48,368 nucleotides of DNA from an uncultured Prevotella sp. (GTDB lineage Bacteria; Bacteroidota; Bacteroidia; Bacteroidales; Bacteroidaceae). Location: positions 93,500 through 141,867 of the forward strand of contig CAJOIW010000010.1 in NCBI GenBank assembly GCA_905234845.1, in the 5' to 3' direction. Below the pieces are notes generated by a model. It was not told where the DNA came from, ran no database searches, and saw nothing but the letters and a program-made list of their open reading frames with translations. The position numbers and the translations under genes are program-made. Below are positions 16,791 through 24,736 of the stretch, one piece after another (the first letter of the stretch is position 1; the number at the start of each line of letters is the position of its first letter).

Positions 16791-17858
16791 TTAATGATTT
16801 TGTTCAAATTCCTTCATACACGCAACAAGAGCGTTGACTCCCTCTATTGTTTGAGCATTATAGCAACTTGCACGGAAACCGCCTACGGAACGATGGCCTT
16901 TTACACCGACCATGCCTTTCGATGTGGCAAACTCCATAAATGGTTTTTCAAGTTCTGCATACTCATCGTTCATCACGAAGCAGATGTTCATTAGCGAGCG
17001 ATCTTCTTCGGCCACGGTTCCACGGAAAAGACGGTTTCGGTCAATCTCGTCGTAAACTATCTTTGCACGCTCCTGCGCCAGTTTGTCCATAGCTTCCACT
17101 CCACCATTACGCTTAATCCAGCGTAGCGTTTCAAGTGCCGAATAGATGGGTACAACCGGCGGCGTGTTGAACATCGAACCCTTTTCGACGTGTGTACGAT
17201 AATCAAGCATCGTGGGAATCTCACGAGGAGCACGACCCAGCTTTTCTTCTTTCACAATGATTACGGTAACGCCAGCCATAGCTAAGTTCTTCTGGGCACC
17301 GGCATAGATACAATCGTATTTTGCGACATCTATGGGACGCGAGAAGATATCGGATGACATATCGGCAACCAGTGGTACATTGACATCGGGATCTTTACGT
17401 ATCTCTGTTCCGTAAATAGTGTTATTTGTTGTAATGTGCAAGTAGTCTACATCATCAGAAACTGTCCAGCCCTTCGGTATGAAGGTGTAGTTAGCCTCAG
17501 CAGAACTTGCCACCTCGATTACCTCACCGAAATGTTTGGCTTCTTTCATAGCTTTCTTTGCCCAGACGCCAGTATTCAAGTATGCGGCTTTTTTGATGAG
17601 CAAGTTACAGGGCACTTGGCAGAATTGCAGTGAAGCGCCACCACCAAGAAATACTACGGCATAACCTTCAGGTACGTCAAGCAGTTCTTTAATTAGCGCC
17701 ATGGCTTCATCCATCACGGGTTGGAAGTCTTTCGCACGATGGCTTATCTCCATGAGCGAGAGGCCAGAGCCATTGAAATCGAGAATTTGCTGGGCAGTAG
17801 CCTCAATCACTTCACGTGGAAGCATTGAAGGCCCTGCATTAAAATTGTACTTTTTCAT
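16791..17858 (-). CDS. serC: Phosphoserine aminotransferase
   Basis: PLP-dependent conversion of 3-phosphohydroxypyruvate to phosphoserine (and a similar step in pyridoxal phosphate synthesis). The 355 residues start with [20 protein letters not shown] binds the cofactor phosphate, and YAGAQKNL holds the Schiff-base lysine K190. The C-terminal [11 protein letters not shown] is typical. serA follows directly. Upstream, 27 bases separate it from the secreted TPR gene, with no clear -7 box, so read-through from the gyrA side is possible. Confidence 0.95.
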   Translation of the reverse strand: MKKYNFNAGPSMLPREVIEATAQQILDFNGSGLSLMEISHRAKDFQPVMDEAMALIKELLDVPEGYAVVFLGGGASLQFCQVPCNLLIKKAAYLNTGVWAKKAMKEAKHFGEVIEVASSAEANYTFIPKGWTVSDDVDYLHITTNNTIYGTEIRKDPDVNVPLVADMSSDIFSRPIDVAKYDCIYAGAQKNLAMAGVTVIIVKEEKLGRAPREIPTMLDYRTHVEKGSMFNTPPVVPIYSALETLRWIKRNGGVEAMDKLAQERAKIVYDEIDRNRLFRGTVAEEDRSLMNICFVMNDEYAELEKPFMEFATSKGMVGVKGHRSVGGFRASCYNAQTIEGVNALVACMKEFEQNH

Positions 17859-17885
17859 TTAATTTAAAATGTATATTTAAAATGT

Positions 17886-19160
17886 TTATTGTTGTTCTTT
17901 ATCATTTTTGTTTCTGAGAAGCGCGTCTATTTCATCAAACTCTTTTCCCATGTTGAGGTTGAGATAGATGGTGTAGAGCGGCATTGCCCATCGCTCTTGT
18001 GCATGAGGTGCGAGGGCACGGTATTTTTGCATATATGGTAGAGCCTGTTTGTAGAGAGTTTGACGACGAGAACGTTGCTGCTTCGTCTCTTGTCTTTTCT
18101 GCAAGTCTATAGTTTGATTGAAATAGGCAGCTCCGGCATTATAATAGGCTTCGGCAAGTGTGTCTGCCGTGGAAATGAGTTCATCACAGATGGTTATACA
18201 TTCATCATATCGGCGGAGGTTCAACAATAAAGTACTCTTGGCCAGACGATAGTAAAGGTTTCGGGGGTCTGTCAAAAGAGCCTGGTCACAAACAGCAAGT
18301 GCTGTCTGCGGTTCTTCCAGATTGGCATAATAGTCAATGAGACGGGGAAAGAAATATGGAAAACTTGGGTGGTTTTCTATGCCCTGCCTCAGAGTTTGTA
18401 AATAGTTTGCCGTATCACCTTGTAGTTTATAGATCTCGCCAAGATACTGCAAAAGAAAAGCTTGGCGAGTAGTATCAGATAGTGCTAATTCTTTGTGTTT
18501 TAGAGTAGCTTGAGCATTTTTCAACTTGTAACCACTATAAACAGCCCAGTAGGCGGCTTGTGGCATGAGGGAGTCGCGCTCCAAATATTTATAGTGAGCA
18601 AGGAGGGGCTGCCGGGCACAATCGATATAAGCATCAAAAAATTCAAACGCGTGAGCAAAATCCTGTTTTTTTATAAACCAGCTGCCACCATTATAGAGAT
18701 TTGAACGATGGGATTTCAGATATTCTGAGTGTTTCCGGCGATATTTCCATTTGATTTTTCCATGTTTATCTGGATGGGCATCGATGGAATCGAAACTTTC
18801 GAGCACGTCAAACATTTTTTTTATAGCAAGAAAAAGTTGGGCCGTGTCGTAGGGTTGTTTTAAGTAGAGTTTTTCGTTGCCGAACTCATATTGTTTCTTT
18901 GTTGCCTCAAAAAGTGTGAGCCAGATTTTCGTGTTTTGACGGTTAGCTGAGTCGGCGAGTAAGTTGCGCATGGATTGTTCTGCCTGCGCGAGATTATTTT
19001 TTGTTTTAATGAATTGCCGTGCTAGCGCAAGTTCTTTCCTTTGTGCGTTAGCAGGCTGTGAAATAAAGAAGGTAATAAAAATGGAAAGCACGAGGAATAG
19101 AGGTACGAAAACTTTGTTCCGCACCTCTATACCCCGTAGTGCTATTCCTTTATTTGTCAT
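17886..19160 (-). CDS. Secreted tetratricopeptide-repeat protein (second of two paralogues)
   Basis: A 424-residue protein with a long N-region and hydrophobic signal segment (FVPLFLVLSIFITFFI) cleaved near PANA-Q at about residue 39. The mature part is helical with TPR-like units, clearest at about 240-340 (YLGEIYKLQGDTANYLQTL, AEAYYNAGAAYFNQ). I used the ATG at 19160, which overlaps the upstream gene by 11 bases; the ATG at 19295 would lie deep in that gene. A block starting GKIKWKYR matches GKIKPRFA of the neighbour in spacing, so the two are tandem paralogues. The function is unknown; periplasmic scaffolding is possible. Confidence 0.75.
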   Translation of the reverse strand: MTNKGIALRGIEVRNKVFVPLFLVLSIFITFFISQPANAQRKELALARQFIKTKNNLAQAEQSMRNLLADSANRQNTKIWLTLFEATKKQYEFGNEKLYLKQPYDTAQLFLAIKKMFDVLESFDSIDAHPDKHGKIKWKYRRKHSEYLKSHRSNLYNGGSWFIKKQDFAHAFEFFDAYIDCARQPLLAHYKYLERDSLMPQAAYWAVYSGYKLKNAQATLKHKELALSDTTRQAFLLQYLGEIYKLQGDTANYLQTLRQGIENHPSFPYFFPRLIDYYANLEEPQTALAVCDQALLTDPRNLYYRLAKSTLLLNLRRYDECITICDELISTADTLAEAYYNAGAAYFNQTIDLQKRQETKQQRSRRQTLYKQALPYMQKYRALAPHAQERWAMPLYTIYLNLNMGKEFDEIDALLRNKNDKEQQ

Positions 19161-20376
19161 ATTCTGCGTCTTTGGTCTTGGGGTCGTTCTCACCATAGCG
19201 GCCGTAATAAGCCTGGTAGCGGTTATAACCCCAGTTGGCACGCTGCTTCTGCGGGTCAAGCTGTTTGGCCTTATCGAAGGCTTTAATAGCTTCATCGTAG
19301 AAGGGGATAGCCTGTTGTTGCGTCTCCTGATTACCAGCTTTTACAGTATAGCATGTGCCAAGATATGTCTGGATGAGCGCATCATCATCTTTCACTGCCA
19401 AGGCTTTCTTCAGATACGTAATGGCATCTTCCACATTATTCTCGTTCATAGCGATGAGTCCCTTATCGGCCAGTGCAATGTAATTGTTGGGGTCACTGGC
19501 AAGTTTGTCATCTACAAACTTCTTCTGTACGTCGGCCTGTCCGAGCGAGCCATAAAGGTTGAATATCATATCGAACACCTCATCATTAGATGGGTCGGCA
19601 GCATATTCCTCTTTCAACTCATTGATAAATTTCACGGAGTCTTCACGCGAAGTAAGTGACTCTTTCATGAAGATGTATTTCAATGTTTGAGCTTCTTTTG
19701 CCTTTTTTGCATCGGGATCCTTCATGGCAATATCGCAATACCGCTTGGCACGGTTGATGTCTTTCTCCTGATAGGCCCAACGTGCTGTATAGTCAGCAAT
19801 CTGATAGATAAACTCATTTTCCTGCGAGCGATCTTGTTTTGCAAAAAGCGGAGCCGTCTCAGAGTCGAGTAGCGTACCCCAGTATTTTAACACATCCTGA
19901 CCGTTTTGGGCAGAAGAGGCATCATTGCCAGCATTAACCAACTGGATACGTGCATTCCAAACTTTCTGGGCATTGGCTTCGGCGAAGCGTGGTTTAATCT
20001 TACCCTTTGCATCAGGCATCTGATCGTACTTGTCGCATTCCACGGCAGCGGTCACGGCTTGATAGACAGCCTCATAAAGTCCTGGCATGTCAACAGGTTG
20101 CTCCTTGGCCTTGTCGCCTTGCAGCTGCTTGGCCACCTCGTTTTGTTGCAACGTGGCCACTTCTTTGTCATATTTTGCCATAGCCAGCTCCACCAGCTTA
20201 TTGTAAGCCTTGGCACGTTCAGCATCGGAAGCCAGTTGGTTTACCGTAGAGTTAACCAACTGAGATGCCTCTGCGTAGGTGGTTGCTTTCAAGATAGCCT
20301 TCAGCGGTTCGCTGTCGCCAGCGAAAACATTAGTGGCAGCTACTGCCATCAATGCCATAAAAAATAATTTTTTCAT
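19150..20376 (-). CDS. Secreted tetratricopeptide-repeat protein (first of two paralogues)
   Basis: A 408-residue protein with a signal peptide (MKKLFFMALMAVAATNVFAG) and a helical mature region containing TPR units, best seen at about 255-370 (YIALADKGLIAMNENNVEDA, then LKKALAV and YLGTCYTV). I chose the ATG at 20376 over 20388 because the signal peptide starts there. It follows gyrA by 24 bases, a gene order I associate with this phylum. It probably resides in the periplasm. The function is unknown. Confidence 0.8.
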   Translation of the reverse strand: MKKLFFMALMAVAATNVFAGDSEPLKAILKATTYAEASQLVNSTVNQLASDAERAKAYNKLVELAMAKYDKEVATLQQNEVAKQLQGDKAKEQPVDMPGLYEAVYQAVTAAVECDKYDQMPDAKGKIKPRFAEANAQKVWNARIQLVNAGNDASSAQNGQDVLKYWGTLLDSETAPLFAKQDRSQENEFIYQIADYTARWAYQEKDINRAKRYCDIAMKDPDAKKAKEAQTLKYIFMKESLTSREDSVKFINELKEEYAADPSNDEVFDMIFNLYGSLGQADVQKKFVDDKLASDPNNYIALADKGLIAMNENNVEDAITYLKKALAVKDDDALIQTYLGTCYTVKAGNQETQQQAIPFYDEAIKAFDKAKQLDPQKQRANWGYNRYQAYYGRYGENDPKTKDAEYDK

Positions 20377-20400
20377 AATCGTATACAATTTAAAAGGTTT

Positions 20401-23028
20401 TTATTCTGTTTCCTGCACGTCTTCGGTGAAGTCTACAAGCGGTGTAGCCTGCCCGGCATCACCTTCGGCGTTTTGCTCATTTGACGCGTCGGTGTTGTTT
20501 TCGTTTAATTCTGCACCTTGCTTTTTTGCCCATTGGGCACGGCTCTCTTCCTCAACCATGGCTTCAAGTTCTGAGCTCATTACCTTGCAGACGCTGGCAA
20601 TGACATCGTTTTTCTTAGCCAGGTTAATAAGCCTTACACCTTGCGTGGCACGCCCCATGACACGACATTCGGCTACGGCAAGGCGTATGGTAATGCCGCT
20701 CTTGTTGATAATCATGAGGTCGTTGCTGTCAGTGACATTTTTGATGGCTACGAGGCGACCAGTCTTCTCGGTGATATTGAGCGTTCTCACACCCTTGGCA
20801 CCACGGTTGGTCTTGCGGTAATCCTCTACCTGTGAGCGCTTGCCATAACCGTTTTCGCTGACCACCATAACAGTTTCATTAGCAGCATCGTTGACAACAA
20901 TCATGCCAACCACCTCGTCGTCACCTTCATCCAGGCGCATACCGATGACACCCGTTGCCACACGTCCCATGGTGCGGATAGCTGATTCGTTGAAGCGAAC
21001 AGCGCGACCGTTGCGGTTAGCCAGAATAAGTTCGTTATGACCATTGGTAAGCCGAACATCTACCACCTCGTCGCCTTCCACAATATTGATGGCGTTCACG
21101 CCATTGCTGCGTGGACGCGAGTAGGCTTCAAGACAGGTTTTCTTCACTGTTCCGTTCTTTGTGGCGAAGACCACATAGTGGTTATTCACGAATTCTTCGT
21201 CGTTCAATCCGCGCAGACGCAGAATAGCATTTACGCTGTCGCCACTTTCTATGTTGAGCAGGTTCTGAATAGCACGGCCCTTTGAGTCACGTGCGCCTTC
21301 GGGTATGTCGTAGCACTTCAGCCAATAGCAACGTCCCTTGCGGGTGAAGAACAACATGGTTTGGTGCATCGTAGCAGGATAGATGAACTCGGTAAAGTCT
21401 TGCTCACGATGGCGGGCAGCCTTCATGCCTACGCCACCACGTGCCTGCTCGCGGAATTCAGAAAGCGGCATGCGTTTGATGTAGCCCAGATGGCTCACGG
21501 TAATGACCACCGGATCGTTGGGATAGAAGTCCTCGGCGTTAAACTCATGCTCGGCGGGAATAATCTCCGTGCGACGCTCATCACCGTATTTTTCTTTCAC
21601 ATCTTGCAGATCGGCCTTCATCACTTCGCGGCAACGCTCAGGATTATCGAGTATCTCTTGCAATTCAGCTATCAGTTTCTGCAAGTCTTCGTACTCCTGA
21701 TGCAACTGATCCACTCGCAAACCTGTCAACTGGCTCAATCGCATATCAACGATAGCCTTCGATTGAAGCTCATCAAGCTCGAACCGTTTTTCCAGATTGC
21801 GCTGAGCATCGGCAGGTGTTTTCGAGGAACGAATAATATGCACCACCTCATCAATATTGTCGCAAGCGATGATGAGCCCCTCGAGTATGTGGGCGCGCTC
21901 TTGTGCTTTATTCAGGTCGAAACGCGTGCGACGAAGAGTCACGTCGTGACGATGCTCTACGAAGTATTTCACGCATTCTCTAAGCGACAACAAACGCGGG
22001 CGTCCTTTTACCAACGCGATGTTATTAACTGAGAATGAGCTTTGTAGAGCTGTCATCTTGAAGAGCTTATTCAAGATGACATTGGCATTAGCATCTCGCT
22101 TCACATCGATAACGATACGCATGCCCTGACGACCCGACTCGTCGTTGGCATTGGATATGCCGTCGAGCTTTCCTTCTTTTACCAAATCGGCGATATATTC
22201 AATGAGCTGTGCCTTATTAACACCATAAGGAATCTCCGTGATGACAATTTTGTCGTGTGAGTCGTCACTTTCAATTTCGGCCTTGGCACGCATGATAATA
22301 CGTCCACGACCAGTCTCATAGGCATCTTTCACACCCTGTAAGCCATAGATATAACCGCCTGTAGGGAAGTCAGGAGCCTTGATGTATTGCATCAGCCCAT
22401 CGGTGTCGATTTCCGGGTTGTCTATATAGGCACAGCAACCGTCAATAACTTCACCAAGATTGTGTGTCGGCATGTTTGTGGCCATACCTACAGCAATACC
22501 GTTGCCGCCATTGACGAGCAGGTTTGGCACCTTTGTCGGCATTACGCTCGGCTCAGTCAACGTATCGTCGAAGTTGTTGACCATATCCACCGTATCCTTC
22601 TCCAGGTCGTCCATGATGTGCTCACCCATCTTCGAGAGACGACACTCGGTGTAACGCATGGCTGCCGGCGAGTCACCGTCAACACTTCCGAAGTTACCCT
22701 GTCCGTCGACCAAAGTGTAGCGCATATTCCATTCTTGGGCCAAACGAACCAGTGCGCCATAGACAGAGCTGTCGCCATGGGGGTGGTACTTACCAAGCAC
22801 GTCGCCCACCACGCGCGCACATTTCTTATAAGGCTTGTCGCTGGTGTTACCCAACCCCTGCATACCATAGAGAATGCGACGGTGAACGGGCTTAAAGCCG
22901 TCGCGCACATCTGGAAGCGCGCGAGCCACAATAACCGACATTGAGTAATCAATATACGAGGATTTCATCTCTTCCTCTATATTGATTTTAATGATTCGAT
23001 CTTGATCAAAAGTTTGATTTTCTTCCAT
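20401..23028 (-). CDS. gyrA: DNA gyrase subunit A
   Basis: The breakage-reunion subunit of gyrase, 875 residues. The catalytic tyrosine is Y126 in AAMRYTEC. The quinolone-determining stretch is [12 protein letters not shown] at residues 80-91; S87 matches E. coli Ser83 and G91 matches Asp87. The C-terminal beta-pinwheel begins near 500 and has a GyrA-box-like NRGAKG. The acidic tail ([11 protein letters not shown]) is usual. A full -33/-7 promoter lies about 115 bases upstream (23144-23175), giving a leader of about 110 bases with an 8-bp inverted repeat. The two TPR genes and serC follow on the same strand. Confidence 0.97.
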   Translation of the reverse strand: MEENQTFDQDRIIKINIEEEMKSSYIDYSMSVIVARALPDVRDGFKPVHRRILYGMQGLGNTSDKPYKKCARVVGDVLGKYHPHGDSSVYGALVRLAQEWNMRYTLVDGQGNFGSVDGDSPAAMRYTECRLSKMGEHIMDDLEKDTVDMVNNFDDTLTEPSVMPTKVPNLLVNGGNGIAVGMATNMPTHNLGEVIDGCCAYIDNPEIDTDGLMQYIKAPDFPTGGYIYGLQGVKDAYETGRGRIIMRAKAEIESDDSHDKIVITEIPYGVNKAQLIEYIADLVKEGKLDGISNANDESGRQGMRIVIDVKRDANANVILNKLFKMTALQSSFSVNNIALVKGRPRLLSLRECVKYFVEHRHDVTLRRTRFDLNKAQERAHILEGLIIACDNIDEVVHIIRSSKTPADAQRNLEKRFELDELQSKAIVDMRLSQLTGLRVDQLHQEYEDLQKLIAELQEILDNPERCREVMKADLQDVKEKYGDERRTEIIPAEHEFNAEDFYPNDPVVITVSHLGYIKRMPLSEFREQARGGVGMKAARHREQDFTEFIYPATMHQTMLFFTRKGRCYWLKCYDIPEGARDSKGRAIQNLLNIESGDSVNAILRLRGLNDEEFVNNHYVVFATKNGTVKKTCLEAYSRPRSNGVNAINIVEGDEVVDVRLTNGHNELILANRNGRAVRFNESAIRTMGRVATGVIGMRLDEGDDEVVGMIVVNDAANETVMVVSENGYGKRSQVEDYRKTNRGAKGVRTLNITEKTGRLVAIKNVTDSNDLMIINKSGITIRLAVAECRVMGRATQGVRLINLAKKNDVIASVCKVMSSELEAMVEEESRAQWAKKQGAELNENNTDASNEQNAEGDAGQATPLVDFTEDVQETE

Positions 23029-23381
23029 TCGTTTTAATACTATTTAATTTTCAGTTTGTTTATAAACCATCTTTTTATGGAAAATCGCCATAGAGACTAT
23101 TTATTTGCCCGCTAAGCGATTTTACCCTTTTTCATTAGCGTTGCAAAATTACAAAAAAACGATGATACGGACAAACTTTTCTACTGGAAAAAACGCTTTT
23201 AAATGTTAAAAAATGCACGATTGAGTCGCGAATTTTAACATGTTCTCGCTGCACGAAAATGGTAAGGTAGTCTACATCCCCACCATCACTCAGAAAGTCC
23301 ATACGGGAAAGGTTCTCGTACGACATTGATACAGAGTGGATTATCTGCAATTTCGGCCCTTTCTGTGTTGCTTTAATTTGT
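23029..23381. other. gyrA leader and upstream gap
   Basis: No gene is supported here. It holds the gyrA promoter, an 8-bp inverted repeat in the leader (AAAATCGC at 23081-23088 and GCGATTTT at 23116-23123), and TGTTAAAA (23204-23211) facing TTTTAACA (23233-23240). A 71-codon minus-strand frame at 23135-23350 runs across the promoter and has no family features. Confidence 0.6.
23144..23175 (-). promoter_or_regulatory. gyrA promoter (-33 and -7)
   Basis: On the minus strand, TTTG (plus-strand CAAA at 23172-23175) is followed after exactly 20 bases by TAATTTTG (23144-23151). This is a full match to the Bacteroidota -33/-7 arrangement. The start would be near 23140. Confidence 0.8.
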
Positions 23382-23491
23382 GAAAGATATATCTCTCGGG
23401 TGCGAAAGCTTAGCTTTTACATGCCAAAAGCTTAGCTTTCGTACCTTGAAAGACGGTCTTTCGTAATCCCAAAGATATACCTTTGGGAATC
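23382..23491. repeat. Five-unit 22-bp palindromic array between gyrA and rpoD
   Basis: Units start at 23382, 23404, 23426, 23448 and 23470. Every unit opens with a palindrome of about 13-18 bases, but the palindromes differ: AGATATATCT, AAAGC.TA.GCTTT (twice), GAAAGACGGTCTTTC, and CCCAAAG..CTTTGGG (whose first base falls just before its unit). Symmetry and 22-base pitch are kept while bases change on both arms. The core AAAGC.TAGCTTT equals that of the 101-188 array. The pitch is near two helical turns, so sites would face the same side of DNA. Confidence 0.8.
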
Positions 23492-23775
23492 AGCGCCACG
23501 AGTTTCATCTATTCTACAGCGAAAATGGGCCATAAAATAACGCTTTACTCCTATTTTTTGAATTGTTAAAACAGAAATTGCGTTTTAACACTTTCCCTGA
23601 TGAATGACATATCTTTCACATACAGCATTAAGATGGTTTAACATCGCAGCCCCTTCCCTCCCCTTTCTTTACCAAACTTGCTTTTAATCGTAAACTTAAA
23701 CTATAAATTTCCTGCTATTTTGTTAATAATTTATAAAAGAAGTCATTTTGGAGAACAATCTGACACATTTTTTAT
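23492..23775. other. Gap upstream of the rpoD promoter
   Basis: No gene seen. A 9-bp inverted repeat, TGTTAAAAC (23564-23572) and GTTTTAACA (23582-23590) with a 9-base loop, resembles the TGTTAAAA pair on the gyrA side of the array and may be a protein-binding site. Confidence 0.5.
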
Positions 23776-23783
23776 TAATTTTG
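23776..23783 (+). promoter_or_regulatory. Putative rpoD -7 box
   Basis: TAATTTTG fits TAnnTTTG, about 78 bases before the rpoD ATG. A TTTTG at 23746-23750 is 25 bases upstream, somewhat far for a -33 element. Confidence 0.55.
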
Positions 23784-23860
23784 CAAAGTTTTTGAGTAAG
23801 GAACACCAGTTGGCACGTGCAGGATGCGTTCAACTATCCTATTTTTCAAAGATTTTTCCG

Positions 23861-24733
23861 ATGAGACAATTAAAAATTCAGAAGAGCATCACCAATCGCC
23901 AAAGCGAAGCCTTGGACAAGTACCTTGTTGAAATTGGCCGTGCCCCTCTCATCTCTATCGACGAGGAGATTGAGCTGGCCCAGAAAATCAAAAAAGGTGG
24001 AGTAGAAGGTGAACGGGCTAAGGACAAATTGGTGACGGCCAATCTTCGTTTTGTCGTTTCTGTGGCCAAGCAGTATCAGCATCAAGGACTGACACTGACC
24101 GACCTCATTGACGAAGGTAACATCGGACTCATCAAGGCTGCTCAGAAATTCGATGAGACACGTGGCTTCAAATTTATCTCATACGCTGTATGGTGGATTC
24201 GACAAAGCATCCTACAGGCTATCGCTGAGCAGAGCCGTATTGTGCGCCTGCCTCTCAACCAAGTGGGTTCGCTTAACAAAATCAATCACGAGATTAACAG
24301 GTTCGAGCAAGAGAATCAGCGCCATCCCTCAGTGTCGGAGCTTGCCGATGCGACAAACATTGATGAGGAGAAAATCGGTCAAAGCCTCATGGCCGACGGT
24401 CACCACGTGTCGATAGACGCGCCTTTTCAGGATGGTGAAGACAACTGCATGCTCGACGTGATGCCAAGTGGTGACGACACACGCACCGATCGCCATGTCG
24501 ACCATGAGTCTATGGCAATGGAGCTTGATCAGGTTCTCTCGAAAGTATTGAAGGAACGTGAGATAATTATCATCAAGGAATGTTTTGGCATTGGCCAGCC
24601 TGAAAAGGGTCTCGAAGAGATAGGCGACCGTTTGGGGCTGACCCGCGAGCGTGTCCGTCAGATTCGCGAAAAAAGCATTGCCAAACTACGCGACTCCGGC
24701 AACGCAAGGATTCTCATGAAATACCTGGGGTAA
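23861..24733 (+). CDS. rpoD: Primary RNA polymerase sigma factor
   Basis: The housekeeping sigma-70 factor, 290 residues, the short form typical of Bacteroidota (no region 1.1). Region 1.2 is ALDKYLVEIGRAPLIS; region 2 includes NLRFVVSVAKQY, LIDEGNIGLIKAAQKFD and FISYAVWWIRQSI; region 4 ends with LGLTRERVRQIREKSI. I chose the ATG at 23861 (MRQLKIQKS), which starts the known short form; the ATG at 23678 would run through the promoter. It is convergent with the large TPR gene, only 3 bases apart. Confidence 0.96.
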   Translation: MRQLKIQKSITNRQSEALDKYLVEIGRAPLISIDEEIELAQKIKKGGVEGERAKDKLVTANLRFVVSVAKQYQHQGLTLTDLIDEGNIGLIKAAQKFDETRGFKFISYAVWWIRQSILQAIAEQSRIVRLPLNQVGSLNKINHEINRFEQENQRHPSVSELADATNIDEEKIGQSLMADGHHVSIDAPFQDGEDNCMLDVMPSGDDTRTDRHVDHESMAMELDQVLSKVLKEREIIIIKECFGIGQPEKGLEEIGDRLGLTRERVRQIREKSIAKLRDSGNARILMKYLG

Positions 24734-24736
24734 GCT

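Noticed and set aside
19161..19295. N-terminal extension of the second TPR protein
   Set aside because: It lies wholly in the preceding gene and would bury the signal peptide; the ATG at 19160 is better.
21361..22032. A 223-residue plus-strand reading frame
   Set aside because: It is antisense to gyrA, with composition explained by the gyrA codons.
23135..23350. A 71-residue minus-strand gene upstream of gyrA
   Set aside because: It spans the gyrA promoter, has no family features and no promoter of its own.
23382..23491. Rho-independent terminators in series
   Set aside because: The hairpins are short, lack T runs, lie between divergent promoters rather than at gene ends, and keep a strict 22-base pitch.
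23678..23860. 61-residue N-terminal extension of the sigma factor
   Set aside because: It covers the promoter and does not resemble region 1.1; the short form at 23861 is standard for the phylum.
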